Below, piece by piece: positions 55,324-63,490 of a stretch of 64,000 bases of DNA; position 1 is the stretch's first letter; the number at the start of each line of letters is the position of its first letter. Both the position numbers and the translations under genes were made by a program. Origin of the DNA: Bog-532 sp963833835 (lineage in GTDB: Bacteria; Actinomycetota; Actinomycetes; Streptosporangiales; Streptosporangiaceae); NCBI GenBank assembly GCA_963833835.1, contig CAWHZI010000015.1:310001-374000 (forward strand). Reading direction: 5' to 3'. The notes beneath the pieces were generated by a model. It searched no databases, was not told the origin of the DNA, and worked only from the letters and a program-made list of their open reading frames with translations.

Positions 55324-56763
55324 TCAGCTGCCCGGCAGGAGCAGCAGCTTGGCGCCGTAACCCGCCTCGGTGGGTGCGCCGGGCAGCAACTGCAGCTGCA
55401 GGGCATCGACGGGCGTGATCGGGTTGGGGGCCAGCTGGCAGAGCCGGGCCACGGTGCCAGCGATCTGCGGCGCGGAGAACGACGTCCCGCTCCAGATGGC
55501 CCAGGCGTTCGGCCCGAACTTCTGGCTGGTGTCGTTGGCCTCGTCCTCGACGCCCGGGACGAAGGTCGAGGCGATGCCGACGCCGACGGCCGAGCAGGTC
55601 ACCCAGTCACCGAAGCTGGACCAGTCCGCGGGGGTGAGGTCCGCGTGCAGCGCGGCCACGCCGATCACTCCGGGGATGGCCGCGGGGTACATCGGCACGT
55701 CCGTGCCGTTGTTGCCCGCGCTGGCCACGATGAGCACCTCCGGGTGCTCGTCCTGCACGGTCTGCACCGCGGTGAGGAGAGCGGCCGGCGCCTCGTCCGC
55801 CACGCCCGGGGTGGCCATGGACAGGCTGATGATGTTCGCGCCGTCGCGCGCGGCCTGGATGATCGCGTTGCCGATGTCCTGGACGGTCGCCATCCCGTCG
55901 GTGTCCGCCTTCCTGTAGACCACGATCGCGGCCTGGGGTGCGACCTGCTGCAGGACCCCGCACACGAACGTGCCGTGACCGGCGCTCGCATCGAGGATGC
56001 CGTCGGCCGGAAGGACGTCGAGCGGATCTTCGTTCAGGGGCGTCTCGGCGATCGTGGCCAGCCAGCCGTCGGTCCGGTCCTCGCGGTTGATGCCGGTGTC
56101 GATGACCGCCACGGTGATCGGGCGGAAGATCTGCTCGGTACCGAACTCGGCGGGCGGAAAGGCCGGGTCGGCCGCGGTCAGCTCGGGGGTGTCCTCGTCC
56201 TTGACCGTGTGACCGGTCACGCAGACGTAGTTCAGGTCCACGTCGGCACCGGTTTCTTCCCGGACCTGGTTGCGGTTCTGGACCAGCTCGGCCCCGTCCT
56301 TGCCGCGGCTCAGGAACGTGCGGAACGGCAGCGGTCCCTGGGGCTCGTCATGAAGCTTCCGCGGCTTGTAACCCAGGTCGTTCAGCTTTCTGACGGCCTG
56401 GTCATACGCGGTGGGGTCACAGCCCGGGTCACCGCCGGTGCGGGTGTCGTCGTGCTCGGCGCCAGGCGGCGGGCCGGCCGGGTCCCGGAGCAGCAGCTGG
56501 TCCCGGGCCACCAGGATCGGGTGCTGCTCGCCGGACTGATCGGGCCAGATCACATCGATCAGGACGGGCGGATCGCCCGGGCCGGACTGCAGTTGCTCGC
56601 GGACCGCCTGGAGCCGGCGGATCATGTCGTCGGCTCGGCCCGGATTGGTGTTGGACTCGGTGAGGGCCTGGGATTGCGCCGCCGCGATACGCCCGTCGCT
56701 GCGGCGCTGAGTTTCGGAACGAAAATCCGGATAGAGGGGGCCGGGGGTGCCGTCAGTGGTCAT
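55324..56763 (-). CDS. S8-family subtilisin-like serine peptidase, no signal peptide
   Basis: 479 residues from the ATG at 56763 with GGAGAA upstream. The catalytic triad is intact: D222 (AVIDTGIN), H263 (GHGTFVCGVL) and S428 (SGTSFSAPQ), with the oxyanion Asn near residue 351 (ASAGNNG). The N-terminal 210 residues form a separate domain with no recognised motif. There is no signal peptide, so it should act in the cytoplasm. It is divergent from the CHAT protease gene, 74 bases away, which makes a paired function likely. Confidence 0.9.
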   Translation of the reverse strand: MTTDGTPGPLYPDFRSETQRRSDGRIAAAQSQALTESNTNPGRADDMIRRLQAVREQLQSGPGDPPVLIDVIWPDQSGEQHPILVARDQLLLRDPAGPPPGAEHDDTRTGGDPGCDPTAYDQAVRKLNDLGYKPRKLHDEPQGPLPFRTFLSRGKDGAELVQNRNQVREETGADVDLNYVCVTGHTVKDEDTPELTAADPAFPPAEFGTEQIFRPITVAVIDTGINREDRTDGWLATIAETPLNEDPLDVLPADGILDASAGHGTFVCGVLQQVAPQAAIVVYRKADTDGMATVQDIGNAIIQAARDGANIISLSMATPGVADEAPAALLTAVQTVQDEHPEVLIVASAGNNGTDVPMYPAAIPGVIGVAALHADLTPADWSSFGDWVTCSAVGVGIASTFVPGVEDEANDTSQKFGPNAWAIWSGTSFSAPQIAGTVARLCQLAPNPITPVDALQLQLLPGAPTEAGYGAKLLLLPGS

Positions 56764-56837
56764 AGCGGAATTCTCCTTGGCGTCCGTAACGGCTACGATT
56801 GTGCTGCTTGGCGGCCGACCAGATCGGGCCTGCAACC

Positions 56838-59444
56838 ATGGATGCTCAGTCTGACTATCTCGTGCCGGAAGCCGAAGCGGCGTATGGCGGAGTAATTAGG
56901 GACCCCGCTAGATACACCGCCAGGATCCCTAAATTGATCGCGCGGGCCCGCGCGGCTCACGACACCGAGGCACTGGTGGTCGCGCTGCGGGCTCAGGCGT
57001 GGGCCCAGCACGTGGTCCTGGACAACCTGGCCGCGAAAAATACGCTCGACCAGGCGGCGCGGCTGGCTCGCCGGGAGGGACTCGGCCACCGCCTCGGCGA
57101 CGTGCTGGTCACCCGCGCGGTCGCGCTGCACGAGCTGGGCCGGCGGGCCGAGGCCCGGCGCGATCTGGGCCGCGCTGAGCTGCTGGTCCGCGACGAGCGG
57201 CGACCGGAGATCGGCCTGCAGCAGGCGCTCCTGGAGCACAATGCCGGGCGGAACCGGGACGCCGCCGCGCTGTACCAGCGGGTGCTGGCCGACCCGCTCT
57301 GCCCGCCGGATGTGTGGATCAAGGCGGCCAACAACCTGTCCGTGGCCTACACCGAGCTGGGCCGGCCGCAGGCCGCGCTCGACCTGCTGGAGCAGGCCGC
57401 CGTGCGGGCCCGGGAGCAGAGCCCGCTGCTGGTGGCCATCGTCACCAACAGCCAGGCGTGGTCCAGCTTCCACGCCGGCGAGGTGGTGGGCAGCCTTCGC
57501 CTGTTCGAGCAGGCGGCCGGGCTCTACGTGGCCGCCGGGATGCCACTCGGCGAGCACTACCTGGACTACGCCGACGTCCTGGTCGACCTGCGGCTGCTGG
57601 ACGAGGCGCTCACCGTGGCCCGCTCGGCGGCGGACGAATTCGAGTCCCACGGGGCCCGGCTGATGGCGGCGCAGGCCCGGCTGCGGTGCGCTCAGCTGGC
57701 GTTGCTGCTCGGGGACCGCGCGATGGCCGGCGCCGACGCCGGCGCCGCGCTGGCCGAGTTCCGCCGCCAGCGGCGGACCGCGTGGACGGCGCGGGCGACG
57801 GTGGTCGCGGTCGAGGTGGCCGCGGCCGGGACCGAGCGCCAGCCGGATGAGGTCCGCCGGCTGGCCCGGGCGGCGGGAATGCTGCAGCGGCACGGCCTGC
57901 GGGCCGAGGCGGTCGGGGCTCACCTGGCGGCCGGACGGGCGGCGCTGGCGGCGGCCGAGACGCGGACGGCCCGGCAGCACTTCCGGTCGGCCGGGGAACT
58001 GGCCCGGGGCCAGGCATTGCTGGTGCGGCTGCGGGGCCGCCTGGCCCAGGCCCTGGGCGCCAGCACCAGCCAGCAGGCCGGCCCGGTACTGCGGCACTGC
58101 CGGACCGGCCTGACCGACCTGGCCCGGCACCGCGCCGCGCTGCCCTCGATGGAGCTGCGCATGCTGGCCTCGGGTCACGGGGCCGAGCTGGGTGAGCTGG
58201 GCCTGAGGGAACTGCGCCGGGGCGCGCCCGCGGCCCGGGTGTTCACCTGGATGGAGCTGACCCGGGCCGCTTCGCTGCTGAGCGTCGAGCCACCGGTCGC
58301 GGCGGTGCAGGAGGACCTGAACGCGCTGCGCGCACTCGACCAGGAGCTGCGGGCGGCGCGGCGCGAGGCCGACCAGGCGCCGGCCGAACTGCTGGCCCGC
58401 CGGGCCCGGCTGGAGACCCGGATCCGGCGGGCGGCCTGGACCGGGCCGCAGAGCCGGTCGGCCCAGGCCGAGCTGGCGGGCAGCGGCGAGCTGCGGTCGC
58501 TGCTCGGCGGCCGGTACCTGGCCGAGTACGCGGCCGCCGGGGACCAGCTGGTCGCGGTGGTCATCGGCCCCCAGGGGGCCCGGCTGGTCGAACTGGGGCC
58601 GGCCCAGCCGGTGTACCAGGCGACCGACCTGCTGCTTTTCTCGCTGCGGCGGCTGCTCCGGCGCGGCCACCGCGCCGGGGCCCGGGAGAGCGCGGAGTTC
58701 CACCGGGCCGCCCTGCGCCGCGCGCTGGTGACGCCGCTCGGGGTCGGGGACGACGACCCGCTGGTGATCGTGCCCTCGGGCCGGCTGCACCGGGTGCCGT
58801 GGCCCGGGCTGCACCAGGCGGAGACCTGCGTCGTGCCGTCGGCCACGTTCTGGGCCCGCAGCCGCCGGGCCGCGCCGCCGGCCGATGCGGCGCGGCTGGC
58901 CCTGGTCGCGGGCCCGGACCTGCCGGGGGCGCTGGCCGAGGTGCAGGAGATCCACCGGGCGCGCCGGGAGGCCGGCCTGCTGCTGCCCCCGGACAGCAGC
59001 GTGCAGGCGACGCTGAAGCTGATCTCCGGCGTCGACCTGGCCCACCTCGCCTGCCACGGCCTGTTCCGCTCGGACAACCCGTTGTTCTCCTCGCTGCTGC
59101 TCAGCGACGGCCCGCTGACCCTGTACGAGGTGCTCAACGCGGGCGGCGTGCCGCGCCGGGTGGTACTGGCCGCCTGCGACGCGGGCGCGGAGTACCGGTA
59201 CGCGGGCGGCGAGGTGCTCGGCTTCGTCAGCGCGCTGATGGCCCGCGGGACCGCCGGGGTGGTGACCTCGGCGATCCCGCTGCCCGACGGGGCCAGCGTG
59301 CCGCTGATGACCAGCCTGCACCGGAAGGTCACAGCGGGCGCGTCGATGGCGCAGGCGCTGTGGGAGGCCCGCACCACCGCCGACCTGGAGCGGGCGGAGA
59401 ACTACGTGGCCTGGTCCGGCGTCACCGCCTACGGCGCCGCCTGA
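56838..59444 (+). CDS. TPR-CHAT domain protein, caspase-like protease
   Basis: 868 residues from the ATG at 56838 (an upstream TTG at 56799 is in frame). The N-terminal 450 residues are helical repeats of TPR type (for example ALVVALRAQAWAQHVVL, AVALHELGRRAEARRDL, NNLSVAYTELGRPQAALDLL). The C-terminal CHAT domain has both caspase-like residues: H740 in LAHLACHGLF and C780 in VVLAACDAG. CHAT proteases are used in bacterial conflict and programmed-death systems, usually switched on by a sensor. The neighbouring subtilase could be its partner or substrate. Role inferred; no sensor or effector gene is adjacent. Confidence 0.9.
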   Translation: MDAQSDYLVPEAEAAYGGVIRDPARYTARIPKLIARARAAHDTEALVVALRAQAWAQHVVLDNLAAKNTLDQAARLARREGLGHRLGDVLVTRAVALHELGRRAEARRDLGRAELLVRDERRPEIGLQQALLEHNAGRNRDAAALYQRVLADPLCPPDVWIKAANNLSVAYTELGRPQAALDLLEQAAVRAREQSPLLVAIVTNSQAWSSFHAGEVVGSLRLFEQAAGLYVAAGMPLGEHYLDYADVLVDLRLLDEALTVARSAADEFESHGARLMAAQARLRCAQLALLLGDRAMAGADAGAALAEFRRQRRTAWTARATVVAVEVAAAGTERQPDEVRRLARAAGMLQRHGLRAEAVGAHLAAGRAALAAAETRTARQHFRSAGELARGQALLVRLRGRLAQALGASTSQQAGPVLRHCRTGLTDLARHRAALPSMELRMLASGHGAELGELGLRELRRGAPAARVFTWMELTRAASLLSVEPPVAAVQEDLNALRALDQELRAARREADQAPAELLARRARLETRIRRAAWTGPQSRSAQAELAGSGELRSLLGGRYLAEYAAAGDQLVAVVIGPQGARLVELGPAQPVYQATDLLLFSLRRLLRRGHRAGARESAEFHRAALRRALVTPLGVGDDDPLVIVPSGRLHRVPWPGLHQAETCVVPSATFWARSRRAAPPADAARLALVAGPDLPGALAEVQEIHRARREAGLLLPPDSSVQATLKLISGVDLAHLACHGLFRSDNPLFSSLLLSDGPLTLYEVLNAGGVPRRVVLAACDAGAEYRYAGGEVLGFVSALMARGTAGVVTSAIPLPDGASVPLMTSLHRKVTAGASMAQALWEARTTADLERAENYVAWSGVTAYGAA

Positions 59445-59451
59445 GTCTTGC

Positions 59452-59766
59452 TCACGTAGCGCCGGGCAGGAGCGGGCGCATGAACGTGCGCTCGTAACGC
59501 AGCACGCAGTGGCTCTCGTCGCGGATGCGGTCGGCGGCGATGAAATCCGGATCCCGGCCGAACAGCTGGCGGTACTCCTCGTACGCGGCCAGGCTGGGGA
59601 AGCTGAACAGGGCCAGGGCCTGATCGCTGGCCCCCTCGGCGGGCAGGAAGTAGCCGTGGTGGGTGCCTCCGTGCCGGTTGACCAGCTCCATCCACCGCTG
59701 CGCGAACTGCTCGAACGGCTCGATCTGGGCCGGATCGATGACGTATTCGACGACGCAAGTGATCAT
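59452..59766 (-). CDS. NIPSNAP-family protein
   Basis: 104 residues from the ATG at 59766. ITCVVEYVIDPAQIEPFEQFAQRWMELVNRHGGTHHGYFLPAEGASDQALALFSFPSL is the dimeric alpha/beta-barrel NIPSNAP pattern. Family role is unclear (some act as monooxygenase-like or vesicular proteins). It is antiparallel to and ends seven bases after the CHAT gene. Confidence 0.85.
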   Translation of the reverse strand: MITCVVEYVIDPAQIEPFEQFAQRWMELVNRHGGTHHGYFLPAEGASDQALALFSFPSLAAYEEYRQLFGRDPDFIAADRIRDESHCVLRYERTFMRPLLPGAT

Positions 59767-59831
59767 GGGCCACTGTAGCCCGGGGGCGGCCGGACCGGGG
59801 GCGGCGCAGCGCCGCACGCTCGGGTAACCAA

Positions 59832-59909
59832 GTGCGATGCGCACCCTTATTAATAATATTAAAAGGTTATTCTGTGGCCAGTGCCGATAAAAATGCGTGC
59901 GATTCGCAT
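59832..59909 (+). promoter_or_regulatory. AT-rich promoter with flanking palindromes before the cupin-MarR-LLM operon
   Basis: GTGCG-ATG-CGCAC at 59832-59844 and TGCGA-T-TCGCA near 59896 flank a very AT-rich near-palindrome (CCTTATTAATA... at 59845-59866). It sits upstream of the cupin gene and is the likely promoter with MarR operators. Confidence 0.6.
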
Positions 59910-59941
59910 GTTCTTTCCCGGCTCGGGGTAGATGGCCAGCC

Positions 59942-60439
59942 ATGACCAACTTCACCACGACAGGACTGATGGTGACCGGGCCCGGCGAGGGCGAGCCGCG
60001 ATGGGTCGGCAGCAGCCGGATCACGATCAAGGCGACGGCCGGCCAGACGCAGGGCGGCTTCGGGCTGATCGTCTCCGAGGTCAAGCGGGACGTCTCCTCG
60101 CCCATACACATCCACCACACGGCCGACGAGTCGATGTGGGTGGTGTCGGGGCTGATCCGGGTGCGCTGCGGCGAGGACGAGTTCCCGCTGGCGGCAGGGG
60201 CTTTCGCGTTCCTGCCGCGGGGCGTGCCGCACACGTTCATCGCCGAGCAGGACACGACCCTGCTCGGGCTGGTCAGCCCGGGCGGCACCGAGGCGTTCTT
60301 CACCGAAGGCGGCCCGGTCGCGACCACGGACACCCCTCCCCCGCCCGACCTGGAGCGACTCCAGCGCGCCGCGGAGCGGAACCAGTGCGAGTTCGTCGGG
60401 CCACCGCTGTCACCTCCCCTGAGCGCCCGGCCAACTTAG
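59942..60439 (+). CDS. Cupin-domain protein
   Basis: 165 residues from the ATG at 59942. One cupin barrel with SSPIHIHHTADESMWVVSG (His, His, Glu ligands) and GAFAFLPRGVPHTFIAEQ (second His). It belongs to the group near quercetin dioxygenase-like proteins; the function is unknown. It is followed by a MarR gene 10 bases on and an LLM gene, forming one operon. Confidence 0.9.
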   Translation: MTNFTTTGLMVTGPGEGEPRWVGSSRITIKATAGQTQGGFGLIVSEVKRDVSSPIHIHHTADESMWVVSGLIRVRCGEDEFPLAAGAFAFLPRGVPHTFIAEQDTTLLGLVSPGGTEAFFTEGGPVATTDTPPPPDLERLQRAAERNQCEFVGPPLSPPLSARPT

Positions 60440-60449
60440 ACTGGCGGCC

Positions 60450-60959
60450 ATGGAGGACGACGTCGCTCCGGCTCTGGCCAGCCTGCTCAACCGGCTGATG
60501 CTGCCGGCCAACCGGGGCGCCCTGTGCGCCCCGGTCATCGCGGTGGCGCCGGACGGAGTGGACGCGCAGACCTACCCGGTGCTGAACACGCTGGCGTCGG
60601 TGGGACCGGTCACGGTGGCCCGGCTGGCCGAGCAGGTGGGCATCGACCGCTCGGGCACGAGCCGGTACGCCGATCGCCTCCAGGAAGCCGGGCTGATCAA
60701 GCGCACGACGGATCCGCTCGACCGGCGCGCGACCCTGCTGTCCCTCACGCCCAGGGGCACGCGGATGATCGGCAGGCTCAACGCCACGCTGACCGATCAC
60801 CTGCGGGCCCTGACCGCGGCTTGGCCCGAGGGCTCGGCCGCGGCGCTGGCCGACGGGCTGGCCCTGCTGCTCGACGGCCCGGCCACGCCAGCGGCGCGGC
60901 TGGGGACGGCACCAGGGGTCAGCCGCCGGTTAGGGCGTCCGGCATACTGCCGGTCATGA
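60450..60959 (+). CDS. MarR-family transcriptional regulator
   Basis: 169 residues. The winged helix is NTLASVGPVTVARLAEQVGIDRSGTSRYADRLQEAGLIKRTTDPLDRRATLLSLT (about residues 45-100). It overlaps the LLM gene start (ATGA at 60956). Probably a self-regulating sensor for the cupin-LLM operon, using the palindromes at 59832-59909. Confidence 0.92.
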   Translation: MEDDVAPALASLLNRLMLPANRGALCAPVIAVAPDGVDAQTYPVLNTLASVGPVTVARLAEQVGIDRSGTSRYADRLQEAGLIKRTTDPLDRRATLLSLTPRGTRMIGRLNATLTDHLRALTAAWPEGSAAALADGLALLLDGPATPAARLGTAPGVSRRLGRPAYCRS

Positions 60960-62020
60960 TGATTGGCGCGGGACTGGATGGCCGGCTCGGCCTGGCGTTC
61001 GACGAACTGCGGGCGGCGGCCCGGGAGGCCGGGCAACTCGGCTTCGAGAGCCTGTGGACCCCGGCCGGGACGGTGCCGGACTCGTTCCACGTCTGCGCGG
61101 CCTGGTCGCAGGACACCTCGCTGCGCACCGGGATCTCCGTCGTCCCGGCGGCGCGGATGTGGACCCCGCTGAGCCTGGCCCTGCAGGCGGCCACGCTGGC
61201 CCAGCTGTCCTCGGGCCGGTTCGTGCTCGGCCTGGGCACGGGGGGTTACGGGCCCGACTTCTGGACGTCGGTGGGCCTGCCCAACCGCCCGATCGCGGTC
61301 ATGCGCGAGTACGTCACCCAGGTCCGGGCGCTGCTGGACGGCCAGCAGGTCACCACCGGGTTGGAGGGCGGCCGGGCCGGCACCGGGTCCGGCTTCCCCG
61401 GGTGGCCGCGGTCGGCCTCGCTGGGGGTAAAGGACCTGCCGGCCGCCCCGGTGTACCTGGCCGCGCTCGGCCCGCAGATGCTGCGGCTGGCCGGGGAGAC
61501 GGCCGACGGCGCCCTGCTGAACTGGGCCACGCCGGCCCGCATCGCGGCCAGCCGGGCCGAGATCGACGCGGGCGCCGCCCGGGCGGGCCGGGCCCCGGGC
61601 TCGGTCCCGATGACCATGTACATCCGGGTCTGCATCGACGACGACGTGGCCGCGGCCCGGCTGGCGTTCGGCACGCAGGTGCTCGGCTACGCCATGGCCC
61701 GGCCGGGCATGCCCAAAAACGCGGGGTACCGGGCCCTGTTCGCCGAGATGGGCTTCGACGCCGAGCTGACCGAGCTGGAGCAGCGGCGCGATCAGGGCGC
61801 GGGTATGCCCGAGTTGGTGGCGGCCGCCCCGGAGGAGATGCTGCAGGCGGTCGGCTACTACGGCCCGGCCGGCCCGGCCCCGGCCGCGTTCGCCCGGCTC
61901 AGCGCGGGCCTGGACGAGACCGTGGTGCGGGTCATCACGGCCCGGCCGGGCCTGGACCCGGTGCTGGCGGCGATGAACGCGTTGACCCCGGCCCTGATCA
62001 GGGACGCGGCCGGGGTATAG
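60956..62020 (+). CDS. LLM-class flavin/F420-dependent oxidoreductase
   Basis: 354 residues from the ATG at 60956. ARMWTPLSLALQAATLAQLSSGRFVLGLGTGGYGPDFW and PVYLAALGPQMLRLAGETADGALLNW are typical of the F420-type branch. It is translationally coupled to the MarR gene. With the cupin it may act on a common small molecule, and the MarR may sense that compound; this is inference. Confidence 0.9.
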   Translation: MMIGAGLDGRLGLAFDELRAAAREAGQLGFESLWTPAGTVPDSFHVCAAWSQDTSLRTGISVVPAARMWTPLSLALQAATLAQLSSGRFVLGLGTGGYGPDFWTSVGLPNRPIAVMREYVTQVRALLDGQQVTTGLEGGRAGTGSGFPGWPRSASLGVKDLPAAPVYLAALGPQMLRLAGETADGALLNWATPARIAASRAEIDAGAARAGRAPGSVPMTMYIRVCIDDDVAAARLAFGTQVLGYAMARPGMPKNAGYRALFAEMGFDAELTELEQRRDQGAGMPELVAAAPEEMLQAVGYYGPAGPAPAAFARLSAGLDETVVRVITARPGLDPVLAAMNALTPALIRDAAGV

Positions 62021-62056
62021 CGGCCAGAGTTAAGGAGCCGGGGTTAGGAATCGGGG

Positions 62057-63298
62057 TTAGGAATCGGGCAGGGCATCGCGGCGCAGCGGGCGCCAGCAGC
62101 ACGCCACGAGCACGGTCATCGCGATCGTGATGGCGAAGAACACCGAGCGGGGTCCCAGGCTGTCGGTGAGGAAACCGGTGGCGAACCCGGTGATCGGGGT
62201 CATGCCCGGCATCATCATGACCCACAGGCCCATGATGCCGCCCCGCAGATACGGGGGAGCCAGTAGCTGGACGAGCGTGTTGGCCAGGGCGAGCAGGCAG
62301 ATCGAGGCCAGCCCGATCAGGATCGTGCCGGCGAAGGCCAGCGCCGGGATGGGCGCCAGCCCGGTGAGCAGCGTCGCGGCGCCAGTGCCCAGCGCGGCGA
62401 GGGCCACCCGCCGTCCGCGGTCCTTTCCGGCCAGCCGCGCGGCCAGGAGTGCGCCCGGCAGGGCCCCGATACCCAGGCAGGCCACCAGGGCCCCGTAGCC
62501 GGAGCTGCCCAGGTGCAGCGACTCCGCGGAGAACTCCGGGAAGTAGGCGGTGGTGGTGACCACGGTGGTGCTGAGCGCGGCGATCAGCATGCAGGACCTG
62601 ATCGGTCCGCTGCGGAAGGCGAAGCGCGCGGCCGCCCGGGGGGCTGAGGTCCGCTGGGCCCGTTCCTCGGCCGTGGCCGCGTACTGCGGGGTGTAGATGG
62701 CCAGCACGATCAGCGGGCCGACGTAGGTGCCGGCGTTGAAGAAGAAGCAGGCCGCCGGGCCCAGCAGGTCGAGCAGCACGCCGCCCAGGGCGGGTCCGGC
62801 CATGCGGGACAGCGACAGGCTGACCTCGAACAGGCTCACGGCCTGGTCCACCCGGTGCCGGCCTACGAAGTCGACCACGATCACCTGGCGGGCGGGCCCG
62901 TCGAAGGCGTTGATCAGCCCGGTCAGGAAGCAGATGCCGTAGATCGCCGCCAGCGGCGGGTCCCGGTTCAGGCTGATCACCCCGAGCGCGCAACCCGCGA
63001 CCAGGGCCAGCGACTGGGTGACGAGCAGCACCGACCGGGCGTCCCGCCGGTCCAGCAGGGCGCCGGCGAATACCCCCAGCAGCAGGCCGGGGCCCAAGGT
63101 GGCGACGGGAATCAGCGCCAGCGCGACCCCGCTGTGGGTTTCCAGGTACACCACCCACGCCGCCCCGATGGTCTGCGTCTGCACCCCGGCGCTGGACAGC
63201 GCCTGGGAGAAGAACCAGGACCGGTAGGCGGGATCCCGGAGCGGCCCGGGCGACGGGTCCATCAGCGCGGTAGATGAATTGTTATCGGTCGGCTGCAT
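62057..63298 (-). CDS. MFS transporter
   Basis: 413 residues, 12 helices. RDPAYRSWFFSQALSSAGVQTQTIGAAWVVYLETHSGVALALIPV starts the first helix pair; the loop AGALLDRRDARSVLL is motif A-like. It is related to the MFS at 31109. The start codon at 63298 sits inside a tandemly duplicated promoter and start region. Substrate unknown; efflux is likely. Confidence 0.9.
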   Translation of the reverse strand: MQPTDNNSSTALMDPSPGPLRDPAYRSWFFSQALSSAGVQTQTIGAAWVVYLETHSGVALALIPVATLGPGLLLGVFAGALLDRRDARSVLLVTQSLALVAGCALGVISLNRDPPLAAIYGICFLTGLINAFDGPARQVIVVDFVGRHRVDQAVSLFEVSLSLSRMAGPALGGVLLDLLGPAACFFFNAGTYVGPLIVLAIYTPQYAATAEERAQRTSAPRAAARFAFRSGPIRSCMLIAALSTTVVTTTAYFPEFSAESLHLGSSGYGALVACLGIGALPGALLAARLAGKDRGRRVALAALGTGAATLLTGLAPIPALAFAGTILIGLASICLLALANTLVQLLAPPYLRGGIMGLWVMMMPGMTPITGFATGFLTDSLGPRSVFFAITIAMTVLVACCWRPLRRDALPDS

Positions 63299-63490
63299 TT
63301 CGAACTAGATTATGGACAACTAGTTATTTAGCGCAACCGCCGGATCCATCAACGTGGTGGTGAGCGGCGGGTGATGCGGTGGACGGTGTGGCGGTGGCTG
63401 GTGTGGCGGGTGAGGCGCTGGGTGAATTGTTATCGGACGGATGCATTTCGAACTAGGTTAGGGATAACTCGTTATTTAGCGCAACTATCT
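63254..63490. repeat. Tandem duplication of the MFS promoter and start region
   Basis: About 65 bases at 63277-63341 (GAATTGTTATCGG through TTATTTAGCGCAAC) recur at 63424-63488 with a few changes, and the flanking GGGTCCATCAGCG at 63254 matches GGATCCATCAACG at 63342. The second copy keeps a start codon (63446) that would open a 38-codon frame beginning MHPSDNNS, similar to the MFS start MQPTDNNS. An extra 60-bp GGTGTGGCGG-rich stretch lies inside the second copy. Confidence 0.8.

Noticed and set aside
55289..55327. Terminator between the hydrolase and subtilase genes
   Set aside because: The CTGACCGG/CCGGTCAG arms are 23 bases apart and the stem is short; not convincing.
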